Part shown: positions 10,013-19,670 of the stretch, piece after piece
Layout of the letters: the number at the start of each line of letters is the position of its first letter
Position numbering within the stretch: the stretch's first letter is position 1
NCBI GenBank assembly: GCA_965223105.1
Contig: OZ244987.1
Location: 558,001-622,000 of the forward strand
Reading direction: 5' to 3'
Length of the DNA: 64,000 bases
Source: JABDMH01 sp965223105
GTDB taxonomy: Bacteria > Bacteroidota > Bacteroidia > Chitinophagales > Saprospiraceae
The notes under the pieces: generated by a model
Database searches by the model: none
What the model was told of the DNA's origin: nothing
The model's input: only the letters and a program-made list of their open reading frames with translations
Translations under genes and position numbers: made by a program

Positions 10013-10743
10013 ATGAGAAGACATAGTTTATTTTACCTGTTGTTGGCTGTTTTGGTTGCTTTTGTTAATGAGATTCAGGGACAGCAGGTAACTGACGAGT
10101 TGACCTTAGAAGACATTTACCAGAAAGGGATCTACCAAACGAAAGGCTACCGGGCCATCAAATGGATGCAAGATGGAAAGGGTTATACGACCCTGGAAGC
10201 CAATCCTGAGTTACCCGGTATGGATATCGTACTCAACGATGCCACAACTGGTGAACGCAGGGTGTTGCTATCAGCTGACAAATTGATTCCGAAGGATAAG
10301 GAGATTCCAATTGACATAGCCGATTATAGCTGGTCAACTGATCAGAGCAAGCTCTTGATATTTACCAGTACCCAACGGGTATGGCGGCTGCATACCCGAG
10401 GTGATTACTGGGTTTTTGATCTTACCAATGACGATCTAGTTCAACTGGGACATAATGTTGAACGGAGTACGATGATGTTTGCCAAATTTTCTCCGGATGC
10501 TAATAAAGTTGCATTTGTTAGCAAATCCAATATTTACGTAGAGGATCTTCAAAGCAGGGAAGTGAACCAGATAACTACCGATGGGGGTGGCCACATCATC
10601 AACGGTACTTTCGATTGGGTGTATGAAGAAGAACTAAAATGCCGGGATGGTTTTCGTTGGAGCCCGGATGGTCGAGACATCGCTTACTGGCAATCAGATA
10701 CTCGGGGCACCGGTACTTTTTATATGATCAATAATATTGATTC
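10013..10743 (+). pseudogene. Dipeptidyl peptidase IV-like S9 peptidase, 5' part, cut by insertion sequence
   Basis: This part carries a signal peptide (MRRHSLFYLLLAVLVAFVNEIQGQ) and the first blades of a DPP IV beta propeller: DYSWSTDQSKLLIFTSTQRVWR, DYWVFDL, then FDWVYEEELKCRDGFRWSPDGRDIAYWQSD. FDWVYEEE contains the Glu pair that binds the substrate N-terminus in DPP IV. Coding breaks off at base 10743, where an insertion sequence begins, and ends seven codons later inside the element (stop 10760-10762). Deleting the element plus one target copy joins codon for codon to the part after 12025, giving IDSIYSQPIPLPYPKVG and a 743-residue protein of normal family length. No other damage is visible, so the disruption looks recent. 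Confidence 0.9.
10736..10743. repeat. Left copy of 8-bp target site duplication
   Basis: ATTGATTC directly abuts the left end of the insertion sequence and recurs exactly at 12018-12025 on the other side. An 8-bp duplication is usual for ISL3-family elements. Confidence 0.95.
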
Positions 10744-10767
10744 GGCACTTAGCCATAATTAGTGGGT
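10744..10767 (+). repeat. Left terminal inverted repeat of the ISL3 element
   Basis: A 24-bp end starting GGCACTTAGCC. It matches the reverse complement of 11994-12017 at 20 of 24 positions and contains the transposase stop codon (10749-10751 on the minus strand). Confidence 0.92.
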
Positions 10768-11975
10768 AGGCCCAAGTCCAAATCACCCAGATGGAAATAG
10801 ATGAGCAATTTAAAATTGGTCATATTACGGAAGCCTCTTGATATGCGTTTAATTTCTTGGATTTTAAGATTGACATTTTCAGCATAGGCATTCGTGGCCA
10901 ATTTTTTGAAGTATGTCTTTATTCCATACCAATGATTATGAAGCATGTCAACAAATTTGAGGATAGGTTCAAGTCCAGATTTTTTGGCCTGTTTAATCCA
11001 ATCATTTATCCATTGCAATCTTGGATCATGACGTGCCTGATTGAGAACAGATCTTAGCAACTCTTTAAGCCTATATGCTTCACCTATATTGGGGTATGCT
11101 CTACTGAGACTTGCTAATCTTCTTCTTTGATCGTCTTTTAATTTATCAGCATTGCGCAACCACCAATATCTGGTTCTCTTAAAGTCCTCTCTGCAATTGA
11201 TCTGCTCCTCTCTTCTTATTTTGTCTACCGCTTCATTCATCTTTTTCATGATATGGAATCGATCAAATATGATGGCTGCTTGATCAAAATACTTTGCTGC
11301 AGCTGCTATGTATCCGGTTGACATATCCATTGTTATCGTTTTTACCTCCTCTCTGTGAGCTCCTCTAACCTCCATGTCTATTAGGGCATTGTCTACCGCC
11401 TCAGCATCTTTACCCTCAGAGATACCTACTACTTTCTTTCGTTCTCGATCACACAATACAGTTAGATAATTGTGACCTTTTTTAGAACTGGTCTCATCAA
11501 TTGAAAGCTCTTTTACTGGGTCAAGGGGCTGATCACATAAGGCATTAGCTACTCTACGACTAATCACTTTGCCGACTCGTTTAGCACTTATCCTCAGTGT
11601 CCTGCCCGCCTTACTTTGATTCATTCCATTGAATACTAATTCCATAATCTTTAATTCAAATAAGAGGGTAAACCTACTCCCAGGCTCAGCCCATGGCACT
11701 TGTACTAATCGGACCTTATTCTCTTTGGTTCTAACTCTAGGAACCGATGCATGCAGATAGCACTGATACTGAAAGAAATCTAGGTGTTTCCAAGTCCTGT
11801 CCTGGTGATCATACACAGGATAGTCTATGCCTTCATAATTAAACCGCGCCCCCTTTTTGTGCCCTATTGCAATATGTAGTTCCTCACCATCTTCCCCTTC
11901 TATTATCGTCACTCTTTCGATATACCATGGTGCCCTGATATTCAACGCTGCTGTAAAAATTGTAAATTCATCCAT
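10749..11975 (-). CDS. ISL3-family transposase
   Basis: Counted from the ATG at 11975 (MDEFTIFTAALNI) the protein is 408 residues; a GTG at 11999 inside the right inverted repeat would add eight. The N-terminal part has the ISL3-type segment with few cysteines (YQCYLHASVPRVRTKENKV), then a helix-turn-helix (MNQSKAGRTLRISAKRVGKVI). The DDE domain shows SIDETSSKKGHNYLTVLCD (first Asp), TITMDMSTGYIAAA (second Asp), DRFHIMKKMNEAVDKIRR, and the C-terminal Glu in the helix AENVNLKIQEIKRISRGFRN. All three acidic residues are present and the frame is intact, so it is likely active. It moves the surrounding element by cut and paste. Confidence 0.95.
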   Translation of the reverse strand: MDEFTIFTAALNIRAPWYIERVTIIEGEDGEELHIAIGHKKGARFNYEGIDYPVYDHQDRTWKHLDFFQYQCYLHASVPRVRTKENKVRLVQVPWAEPGSRFTLLFELKIMELVFNGMNQSKAGRTLRISAKRVGKVISRRVANALCDQPLDPVKELSIDETSSKKGHNYLTVLCDRERKKVVGISEGKDAEAVDNALIDMEVRGAHREEVKTITMDMSTGYIAAAAKYFDQAAIIFDRFHIMKKMNEAVDKIRREEQINCREDFKRTRYWWLRNADKLKDDQRRRLASLSRAYPNIGEAYRLKELLRSVLNQARHDPRLQWINDWIKQAKKSGLEPILKFVDMLHNHWYGIKTYFKKLATNAYAENVNLKIQEIKRISRGFRNMTNFKLLIYFHLGDLDLGLPTNYG

Positions 11976-11993
11976 AGGTATCAAATGTACTAA

Positions 11994-12017
11994 ACCCACT
12001 ATTTATGGCGTAGAGCC
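11994..12017 (-). repeat. Right terminal inverted repeat of the ISL3 element
   Basis: The reverse complement begins GGCTCTACGCCATAA and aligns with the left end at 20 of 24 positions. The possible GTG start of the transposase falls within it. Confidence 0.92.
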
Positions 12018-12025
12018 ATTGATTC
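12018..12025. repeat. Right copy of 8-bp target site duplication
   Basis: ATTGATTC, identical to 10736-10743. Reading resumes from here in the S9 peptidase frame (C ATT TAT TCA CAA). Confidence 0.95.
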
Positions 12026-13526
12026 CATTTATTCACAACCCATTCCTTTGCCCTATCCGAAAGTCGGAACAACCAATTCTGCCGTTAAAGTGGGCATCAT
12101 CTCTGTCGAGGGAGGTGAGACGCGTTGGTTTGATATTCCCGGCGATCCACGCAATAATTACCTGGCACGTATGGATTTTATCCCCAACTCCAATGAGGTC
12201 ATGATCCAGCAACTTAACCGCTTGCAGAACAGCAACACGGTGTGGGTCGGAGATATTAAAACGCTAGAATTGACCAATATCCTGACCGACAAGGATGATG
12301 CTTTCCTTAATGTCTATGATCATATTGAATGGCTGGATGATCAGACATCATTCGTCTGGACCAGTGAGATGGATGGTTGGCGACATCTCTACAAAGTTTC
12401 GAGGAATGGAACGCAAATGGAGCTTATCACCAAGGGGAATTTTGATGTGATCCGCGTAAATCACGTAGATACCGAGGGTGGTTATATTTATTTCATCGCG
12501 TCTCCAAATAATTATACCCAGAGGTACCTTTACCGCAGTCGTCTGGATGGTGAGGGCCTTGCTGAACGGGTAAGTCCGGTGAGCCAGCCAGGTCAGCACT
12601 CGTATATTATTTCGGGAAACGCCCGTTGGGCCATCCATAACTTCCACAACAGCAGGACACCCAATCGCATTTCTCTTATTCGCTTACCCAACCATCAAGA
12701 AATGCAAGTGTTGGAAGATAATGCTGCATTGAAGGCAAAGTATGATGCACTCGAGCTCAATCCCAAGGAATTTATCAAGGTGGATATTGGTGAGGTCGTC
12801 CTGGATGCCTGGATGATCAAGCCCAAAGGATTCGATCCCGGCAAGAAATATCCGCTGCTGTTTTACGTCTATGGTGAACCGGCCGGTTCAACGGTGCAGG
12901 ATGGTTGGTCTGGTGGTGACTTATGGCATCAGTATCTAGCTCAGCAGGGATATGTGGTAGTGAGTGTTGACAATCGGGGTACACGGACCCCACGAGGACG
13001 AAATTGGCGCAAATCAATCTATCGCCAAATTGGCATCCTGGCAGCCAAAGATCAGGCTGCGGCGGCGCTCAAAATACTGGAAAGATATACCTTTCTGGAT
13101 CGGGAAAGAATTGGTATGTGGGGCTGGAGTGGGGGAGGCCAGATGACCCTTAATTGCTTGTTTCGGTATCCGGAGATCTATAAAACAGGGATTGCCGTAG
13201 CTTTTGTTTCAGATCAGAAATTGTACGACACCATTTATCAGGAACGATACATGGGATTGCCAGAAGATAATAAAGAAGGCTATTTTTATGGCTCTCCCAT
13301 CAACCATGCCTACAAGCTGGAGGGTGACTTAATGGTCATTCACGGAACTGCAGATGACAATGTGCACTACCAGAGCTTTGAAAAGTTGGTCAATGAGCTG
13401 ATAAAACACAACAAGTTATTTAGCATGATGTCTTATCCCATGCGTTCGCACGGCATTTGGGAAAGGGAGAACACCAGACTGCATCTGCGTAGGACGATGG
13501 TAAAGTATTGGAAGGAAAATCTTTAG
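12018..13526 (+). pseudogene. Dipeptidyl peptidase IV-like S9 peptidase, 3' part with catalytic domain
   Basis: This is the continuation of the gene broken at 10743. It holds the last propeller blades and the alpha/beta-hydrolase domain: VVVSVDNRGTRTPRG, the nucleophile elbow GMWGWSGGGQMTLN (Ser codon 13128-13130, residue 612 of the restored protein), HGTADDNVHYQ (Asp) and MRSHGIWERENTRLH (His). All catalytic residues and the stop are intact. An ATG at 12048 would allow a 492-residue fragment without a signal peptide, but export and the N-terminal substrate-binding Glu pair would be lost, so activity in the normal role is unlikely. The intact enzyme would release X-Pro/Ala dipeptides in the periplasm. 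Confidence 0.88.
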
Positions 13527-14053
13527 AGGAAACCAGGATTGGCACGGACTCCATGGTGCGGATGGCATGCCATACCATACTTGCTAATCTGTAGTTTCTC
13601 AAGTCGAATTATGTAATGCTTGTTTGCTCTCTATAGGAGTACTCTGTCTATTGAATTTTTGTAGTCAATTTCCATATGATTTCGATGAAGTTTAAGACAC
13701 AAAAAGTAGGACATGGTAGGAGCCACGGCCAGGCCTTGCAACAAAGAAATTCGTGAAAAATAGTTTGAAATCGTTGCGAACATTTTAGTAGACAGAGTAC
13801 TAGTGAGGATGCTCCGAAAAGGTTGCCAAATCAAAAATGGCTCTTTTGGCGATCTTTCCATTTTTCTCAATCGGCTGATACTCAGGCATCACCCAATCTC
13901 GAAAAAGTGAAAATCTCATCCAAAATAGCCTCATTTTATGAAGATGGCACTTTCCGGAGCAGCCTCACTAGTTTCTTGTATTTTAGGTTCTCTTTAATTT
14001 ACTGACACAGATCCTTGCATATACTTCAGCTGAATCTGGTAAAATCCTCAATC
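13527..14053. other. Gene-free stretch after the S9 peptidase
   Basis: No convincing gene: the small frames on both strands lack family features. The only structure seen is the inverted-repeat pair at 13638-13801. Confidence 0.6.
13638..13801. repeat. Inverted-repeat-bounded 164-bp segment, possible MITE or IS relic
   Basis: AGTACTCTGTCTA (13638-13650) is repeated exactly in inverted orientation at 13789-13801. Over the next 22 bases inward about 12 positions still agree, as in terminal repeats of a decayed small transposable element. No clear target duplication is seen and no gene lies inside. It could instead be a chance or regulatory palindrome. Confidence 0.4.
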
Positions 14054-15655
14054 ATGACTAATATCACCCAGCAATTCTTTTATCTTTTATTGGTATGTTT
14101 TACTGGTATTTTAAATGCTCAATCGCCAACACTTAATCCCGCACCGGAGCGAGCCAAAGGAGAAGGAGATGGTCCTTTTGAAAGGCTTATAATCAGGGGT
14201 GTTCATGTCATTGACGGAACGGGAGCACCTGCTAGAGGCCCAATGGATATTGTAATAGAGGGGAACAAGATCACAGAAATCGTTAGCGTAGGTGTTCCCC
14301 ATGTGCCCATCGATGAATCAAAGAGGCCGCAAGGAGCGACAAAGGAAATTGATGCTACCGGACATTACGCCATGCCTGGATTTATCAATCTTCATGCCCA
14401 CGTGGGCGGAGCCAAGAAGTCACCCAATGCAACTTACCCTTACAAGCTTTGGATGGGTCATGGCATCACCACCATTAGGGGGGTCCCAGCGGCCAATATC
14501 AATTGGACGCAAAGTGAAAAGAAGAGAAGTGCCAACAATGAGATCGTAGCTCCAAGGATTATCGCTTACCATGTGATGGGATCAGGTGAGGATTGGGATG
14601 GTGGTGTGGTCAATACGCCTGAAGAAGCTCGATCATGGATACGCTGGGCTGCTCGCAAAGGAGTTGAAGGATTGAAATTTTTTAGTCACGATCCTGCGAC
14701 CTTGCAAGCAGCTATTGACGAAGCCCACATGCACAAGATGGGCTCCGTTGCCCATATTGCACAAACGATGGTAGGAGAGACCAATGCGCTTGACCTTGCC
14801 CGAATGGGCTTAGATAATATGACGCATTATTATGGTTTATTTGAAGCACTCTATAAAAGTGAGAATATTCAGCATTGGCCCCCTGATTTTAACTATAATG
14901 ACGAGCAAGATCGCTTTAGCCAGGTTGCTTACAATTGGAACAAGATTCATGAACGTGGAAGTCCTGAATGGAATGCATTGATTAAGGAGTTTTTGGAATT
15001 GGATTTTATCATTGATCCCACTATGACAGCTTATCTTGCGGGCCGAGATGTGATGAGGGAACGAAATGCCATTTGGCACGAGAAATATACCCTACCGTCT
15101 TTGCACAGATTTTATTATCCAAGTCGCACAAGCCATGGTTCTTATTTTTTTAATTGGACTACCTGGGATGAAGTGGCTTGGAAAAATTTTTATCGCGTCT
15201 GGATGTCCTTTCTCAATGACTATAAAAATGCTGGTGGACGTGTGACTGTCAGTGATGATGCTTCCTTTATTTATAATCTGTGGGGTTTTGGATATGTTGA
15301 GGAAATGGAGCTGTTGCAAGAAGCAGGCTTTCACCCTTTGGAGGTGATTCGCGGAGCGACCTTACATGCTGCAGAAGCCATTTTTGAACCAAAAGGAATA
15401 CCTATTGAGTTTGGTGTTTTACGTCCTGGGTTGCTGGGGGATATAGTAATTGTAGAAGAAAATCCGATAGAAAATCTAAAGGTGTTATATGGAACCGGTT
15501 TTCTTCGTCTAAATGACCAGACGGCAAAATTAGAGAAAGTAGGTGGTGTAAAGTACACCATTAAAGATGGAATTGTTTACGATGCAAAGCAATTATTAAA
15601 GGATGTAGAGGAAATGGTCAAAGAGGCTAAAGAGAAAGATGGCCTGGACCAGTGA
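14054..15655 (+). CDS. Secreted amidohydrolase-superfamily protein
   Basis: The start at 14054 gives a 533-residue protein with a signal peptide (MTNITQQFFYLLLVCFTGILNAQ). It has the amidohydrolase layout: an N-terminal beta domain (DGTGAPARGPMDIVIEGNKIT), the metal motif PGFINLHAHVG (H-x-H), GVEGLKFF with the possible carbamylated Lys, GSVAHIAQT and NMTHYYG supplying further His, and VTVSDDASF with the Asp. The end is the typical LRPGLLGDIVIVEENPIENLKVLYG return to the beta domain. Secreted relatives include prolidase-like and imidazolonepropionase-like hydrolases. The upstream S9 peptidase hints at a peptide substrate, but this is not proven. The gene is in the same direction as the iol cluster, 90 bp upstream of it. 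Confidence 0.85.
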   Translation: MTNITQQFFYLLLVCFTGILNAQSPTLNPAPERAKGEGDGPFERLIIRGVHVIDGTGAPARGPMDIVIEGNKITEIVSVGVPHVPIDESKRPQGATKEIDATGHYAMPGFINLHAHVGGAKKSPNATYPYKLWMGHGITTIRGVPAANINWTQSEKKRSANNEIVAPRIIAYHVMGSGEDWDGGVVNTPEEARSWIRWAARKGVEGLKFFSHDPATLQAAIDEAHMHKMGSVAHIAQTMVGETNALDLARMGLDNMTHYYGLFEALYKSENIQHWPPDFNYNDEQDRFSQVAYNWNKIHERGSPEWNALIKEFLELDFIIDPTMTAYLAGRDVMRERNAIWHEKYTLPSLHRFYYPSRTSHGSYFFNWTTWDEVAWKNFYRVWMSFLNDYKNAGGRVTVSDDASFIYNLWGFGYVEEMELLQEAGFHPLEVIRGATLHAAEAIFEPKGIPIEFGVLRPGLLGDIVIVEENPIENLKVLYGTGFLRLNDQTAKLEKVGGVKYTIKDGIVYDAKQLLKDVEEMVKEAKEKDGLDQ

Positions 15656-15745
15656 GCCCGTACCAGCAAGTGCCATTTTTGATTGGTCAACCTTTATTTG
15701 CACTGAGTGGTACCGATGTGGTAGTAGTTAAGACGAATAATATTT

Positions 15746-16684
15746 ATGCTTTTAAGCACAAGAGATCTATTTAAGCGATGTTACGGCAGATATGGCATTG
15801 CAGCTGTGAATGTTGAATTCATGGAGCAGGTACATGGCTTGTTTTCTGCTGCCCAGTATGCCCATGCTCCTTTCATCGTGCAAACCACTCCAGCTGCACG
15901 GGATTATGCCGGAGCTGACATGCTCATTTCCATGATAAAAAGTGCGGCTAGGATATATCCCAGGACCGTGTTTGCCATTCATTTAGATCATGGATGCGAA
16001 TCTCATATTGGTGATGCACTTTCTTCCGGTGCATATACCTCCGTAATGATCGATGCCAGTCACGATCCGCTGCAGAGAAATATGGAGCGCACCAGGGCAG
16101 TTGTAGAATTGGCGCATCGTCATGAAGTGGCCGTAGAAGCTGAATTAGGGGTTTTGAGTGGAGTGGAAGACAATATTTCCGTCGATGAACGAATGGCTGC
16201 TTACACCGATCCGGATCAGGTGGAGGCTTTTGTTGGGTTTACCAAATGTGATAGCTTGGCAGTAGCCGTTGGAACCAGCCACGGAGCATACAAGTTTGCT
16301 GGTGGGCAGGACCTTCAGGTGGGAATATTGCAAGACATACAGCGACGTTTGCCAGGCTACCCATTGGTGTTGCATGGTGCTTCTCGAGTAGATCCTGATG
16401 AAGTAGACCGGATTAATAAGGCAGGAGGAAAACTAGATCCAACGGCCAAAGGTGTGGATCTTGAGCAATTGCAGCGATCAATTCAGTTGGGGGTTTGTAA
16501 GGTGAATATAGCTACTGATGCCAGGTTGTTGTGGACCAGGGTGGTCAGAGAATTTATGCGAGATCATCCTGAGCAATTTGCACCCATTGAGTCAGGAAAA
16601 AAATATATTGAAGAATACCGACAGTGGATGATTAAAAAGTTCGATACATTGCGTGCCATTGGCAAAGCCGCCGAATTTCTCTAA
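15746..16684 (+). CDS. iolJ: Class II aldolase, probable 2-deoxy-5-keto-gluconate-6-phosphate aldolase
   Basis: A 312-residue class II fructose-bisphosphate-aldolase family protein. Zinc ligands and phosphate-binding motifs are visible: AIHLDHG, AVEAELGVLSGVED, AVGTSHGAYKF, YPLVLHGASRV and KVNIATDAR. By sequence alone it could be a glycolytic or tagatose aldolase. Its position at the head of a complete inositol gene set points to IolJ, which splits 2-deoxy-5-keto-D-gluconate 6-phosphate into dihydroxyacetone phosphate and malonate semialdehyde. It acts in the cytosol. The next gene, iolD, follows after 67 bp. Confidence 0.82.
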   Translation: MLLSTRDLFKRCYGRYGIAAVNVEFMEQVHGLFSAAQYAHAPFIVQTTPAARDYAGADMLISMIKSAARIYPRTVFAIHLDHGCESHIGDALSSGAYTSVMIDASHDPLQRNMERTRAVVELAHRHEVAVEAELGVLSGVEDNISVDERMAAYTDPDQVEAFVGFTKCDSLAVAVGTSHGAYKFAGGQDLQVGILQDIQRRLPGYPLVLHGASRVDPDEVDRINKAGGKLDPTAKGVDLEQLQRSIQLGVCKVNIATDARLLWTRVVREFMRDHPEQFAPIESGKKYIEEYRQWMIKKFDTLRAIGKAAEFL

Positions 16685-16751
16685 CTTCTCTTGGGAGGGC
16701 GATGTTTGGATGATAGGTTTGTTGGGCATGAAACTTAAAAAAAGGAAGATC

Positions 16752-18614
16752 ATGAAAACACAAAAGTTAACCGTAGCTCAAGCACTGATAAAGTTTCTCA
16801 AAAACCAATACTTAAGTGTGGATGGCCATGAAACTCCCTTTTTTGCCGGATGCTTCGGGATTTTCGGGCATGGCAATGTGGCGGGTATCGGACAGGCCTT
16901 AGTCGAAAACCCTGATTTTAGGTACTACCAAGCCCGGAACGAACAGGCTATGGTGCACACAGCGATTGGCTATGCCAAAATGAAGAACCGTCAACAAATT
17001 TTTGCTTGTACAACATCTATTGGTCCCGGAGCCATGAACATGATTACGGGTGCCCAAACTGCCACGGTTAACCGTATTCCGGTATTGCTCCTTCCCGGTG
17101 ATATATTCGCCAGCAGAGAACCAGATCCCGTCTTACAACAAGTTGAATATGAGTATAGTCAGGACCTGGCAGCCAATGACTGTTTTAGAGTAGTCTCGAG
17201 ATACTATGACCGAATCAATCGTCCGGAGCAGCTGATTTATTCCTTACCTGCAGCCATGCGAGTCCTTACCTCACCGGCAGAGACGGGTGCAGTGACGTTG
17301 GCTATGCCACAAGACGTACAAACTGAAGCTTATGATTTTCCGGAAAACCTTTTTCAAAAGAGGGTCTGGCCTCTTTTGCGGAATCGTCCGGACGCACAAC
17401 TGCTATCGAAGGCGGTTGAGATGATTCGGCAGTCAAAGAAACCCGTCATTGTGGCTGGGGGAGGTGTGATTTACAGCGGCGCGGTGCATGAGCTTAATCA
17501 ATTTGCCCAAGACACCGGTATACCGGTGGGAGAGACCTTTGCCGGTAAAGGTTCAATTCCTTATGACAAACCCTATAGCCTGGGTGGACTGGGTGCCACG
17601 GGTACCAAAGCTGCCATCGAAGTGGCTGGGGAAGCAGATTTGATTATCGGTGTGGGTACACGCTATAGTGATTTCACATCTTCATCTAATTCGCTTTTTC
17701 AAAACCCTGAGGTAAAATTTATCAACCTTAATGTCAAAGAGTTTGATGCCTTTAAGAAGGGTGCTTTGCCTCTAGTAGGGGATGCAAAAGTGACGATTGC
17801 TGAGCTACATAGAAAGCTGAATGATTACGAAGTGGACTCTGGTTACCGGGAAAAAATTGCGAAGCTCAATCAGGAATGGGACCAGGAAGTGGATAGAATT
17901 TATGGAGAAGCCAATGGTGATGATCCTCCTATTCATCAAGCAGCGGTGTTGGGTGTTGTAAATGGCTTTATGTCTCCAACTGATGTAATGGTTTGTGCTT
18001 CCGGAAGCATGCCTGGAGATTTACACAAGCTATGGCGCAGCTCGGATAGTAAAAATTTCCATCTGGAATATGGTAATTCCTGCATGGGATATGAAATAGC
18101 CGGAGGGCTTGGTGCAAAAATGGCTGCTCCTGAAAGGGAAGTTTACGTATTGGTGGGTGATGGTGGATATTTGATGTTAAATAGTGAGATCGTTACTTCC
18201 ATTCAGGAAAGTTATAAATTAAACATTCTGATATTAGACAACAGCGGATTTGCCAGTATTGGTTCTCTCTCCGAATCCATTGGAAACGAGCGTTTTGGTA
18301 CTCAATATAAATTTCGCAAGAATGGAGGGTTGAAGGGAGAAAACCTACCCGTTGATCTTGGGATGAATGCCGAGAGCTTAGGAGCCCATGTGATAAGGGC
18401 AAATACTGCAGACGAGATTAGAAAGGCTTTGACTGAAGCCAAGGAAATTGATAGGACCACTGTGATCTATATCAAAACCGACATTTATCGCACCGTGAAG
18501 GGTTATCATGCTTGGTGGGAAGTACCAGTGGCAGAAGTCTCGACCATGGATGGGGTGAAGAAAGCGAGGCAAGAATATCAGGAGAATAAAAAGAAGCAGA
18601 AGTATTATCTGTAA
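16752..18614 (+). CDS. iolD: 3D-(3,5/4)-trihydroxycyclohexane-1,2-dione hydrolase (TPP enzyme)
   Basis: The start at 16752 (MKTQKLTVAQALIKFLKNQ) is preferred because it lies just after a purine-rich AAAAAAGGAAG and matches the family N-terminus; an earlier in-frame ATG at 16653 overlaps iolJ. The 620-residue protein has the three TPP-enzyme domains: a Pyr domain (ARNEQAMVHTAIGYAKM with the activating Glu region, then TSIGPGAMNM), a central domain (KPVIVAGGGVIYSGA) and a TPP-binding domain (YVLVGDGGYLMLNSEIVTS, the GDG...N motif). IolD opens the inosose-derived ring to 5-deoxy-D-glucuronate. It is followed 21 bp later by iolE. Confidence 0.93.
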   Translation: MKTQKLTVAQALIKFLKNQYLSVDGHETPFFAGCFGIFGHGNVAGIGQALVENPDFRYYQARNEQAMVHTAIGYAKMKNRQQIFACTTSIGPGAMNMITGAQTATVNRIPVLLLPGDIFASREPDPVLQQVEYEYSQDLAANDCFRVVSRYYDRINRPEQLIYSLPAAMRVLTSPAETGAVTLAMPQDVQTEAYDFPENLFQKRVWPLLRNRPDAQLLSKAVEMIRQSKKPVIVAGGGVIYSGAVHELNQFAQDTGIPVGETFAGKGSIPYDKPYSLGGLGATGTKAAIEVAGEADLIIGVGTRYSDFTSSSNSLFQNPEVKFINLNVKEFDAFKKGALPLVGDAKVTIAELHRKLNDYEVDSGYREKIAKLNQEWDQEVDRIYGEANGDDPPIHQAAVLGVVNGFMSPTDVMVCASGSMPGDLHKLWRSSDSKNFHLEYGNSCMGYEIAGGLGAKMAAPEREVYVLVGDGGYLMLNSEIVTSIQESYKLNILILDNSGFASIGSLSESIGNERFGTQYKFRKNGGLKGENLPVDLGMNAESLGAHVIRANTADEIRKALTEAKEIDRTTVIYIKTDIYRTVKGYHAWWEVPVAEVSTMDGVKKARQEYQENKKKQKYYL

Positions 18615-18635
18615 GACCCTCAATGGTGTTTTCCT

Positions 18636-19565
18636 ATGGCCAGAAACTTAAAATTGGGGATTGCACCCATTGGTTGGACCAATGACGATCTCCCTGAGCT
18701 TGGAGGGGAGATCCCTTTTGAACAATGCGTCAGTGAAATGGCGCTTGCCGGGTATGAAGGCTGCGAAGTGGGTACCAAGTTCCCAAAAAATGCCAATGAC
18801 CTAAAGAGGGCGCTTGAACTCAGGCAATTAAGCATTTGCAATCAGTGGTTTTCCTACACCCTTACTACCGATCCATTTGCGGAAGTCCGTAAAGCATTTG
18901 AAGGGCACCTCGATTTCTTGCAGGCTATGGGTTCACCTATAGTAGGTGGCGGAGAATGTGGAAAGAGTATCCATTCTAAACCAGGTCCCGTGACGGAAGA
19001 GAAAGTACATTTTACTGGTGACGAATGGAATAGATTGACCAAAGGACTAAATGAATTGGGGAAAATCGCACGCGATCGGGGACTCACACTGGCATTTCAC
19101 CACCATATGGGCACAGGCATACAATCCATGGCTGAGACGGACAGGCTACTTGACAATACTTACTCTGAAAACGTTTCGCTTAATTACGATTGCGGTCATT
19201 TTGTGTTTGCGGGTGAAGATCCAATTGTAGCATTGGAAAGATATAAGGATCGGATAGCACATATACATTTAAAGGATATACGTCTTCCCATTTTGAATAG
19301 GGTAAAGGAGGAAAGACTCAGTTTTTTACAAGCAGTGAAGGCTGGTATATTTACGGTGCCAGGAGATCGTGAAGGATCAATCGATTTTGACTCAATATTT
19401 AAGATTATAAAAGAAATCAATTACCGGGGGTGGTTGGTGGTAGAGGCAGAGCAAGATCCGGCCAAGGCTGATCCCCTGGAATATGCGCTTATGGCCAGGG
19501 ATTTTATCGCCAAACAATTGTCCAGGCATAATTTGCAGGTTAAGGAAAATGACGTTGGAGGGTAG
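18636..19565 (+). CDS. iolE: Inosose (2-keto-myo-inositol) dehydratase
   Basis: A 309-residue xylose-isomerase-like TIM barrel. The N-terminus (KLGIAPIGWTNDDLPELGG) is characteristic of IolE. Later motifs are YEGCEVGTKFPK, LAFHHHMGTGIQ, VSLNYDCGHFVFAG, IAHIHLKDIR and VVEAEQDPAKADPLEYA, which provide the metal-binding Glu, Asp and His residues. IolE removes water from 2-keto-myo-inositol to give the dione that IolD hydrolyses. It is tightly linked to iolD (21 bp), consistent with an operon. Confidence 0.93.
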   Translation: MARNLKLGIAPIGWTNDDLPELGGEIPFEQCVSEMALAGYEGCEVGTKFPKNANDLKRALELRQLSICNQWFSYTLTTDPFAEVRKAFEGHLDFLQAMGSPIVGGGECGKSIHSKPGPVTEEKVHFTGDEWNRLTKGLNELGKIARDRGLTLAFHHHMGTGIQSMAETDRLLDNTYSENVSLNYDCGHFVFAGEDPIVALERYKDRIAHIHLKDIRLPILNRVKEERLSFLQAVKAGIFTVPGDREGSIDFDSIFKIIKEINYRGWLVVEAEQDPAKADPLEYALMARDFIAKQLSRHNLQVKENDVGG

Positions 19566-19670
19566 CCGTTTAATTGTACTGGATGTGGATTAATGTGGGA
19601 ATGGTGGGATTACCAGGCATGGCCAGCTGAGCAGCCCCACAATCATAGGAGATTTTAAGACAAATCATTA

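Larger units (their letters stand above)
10744..12017 (-). mobile_element. Complete ISL3-family insertion sequence, 1274 bp
   Basis: The ends are fixed by exact 8-bp target duplications and by terminal inverted repeats at 10744-10767 and 11994-12017, which match at 20 of 24 positions (shared cores GCCATAA and TAGTGGGT). One transposase gene fills the element on the minus strand, and its stop codon lies inside the left inverted repeat. Length, single gene and 8-bp duplication fit ISL3. The element sits inside the S9 peptidase gene, antisense to it. With an intact transposase and an unmutated duplication it is probably still mobile. Confidence 0.95.

Noticed and set aside
10013..13526. Two separate peptidase genes with a transposase gene between them
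   Set aside because: Exact target duplications and a restored continuous frame show one gene split by an insertion sequence.
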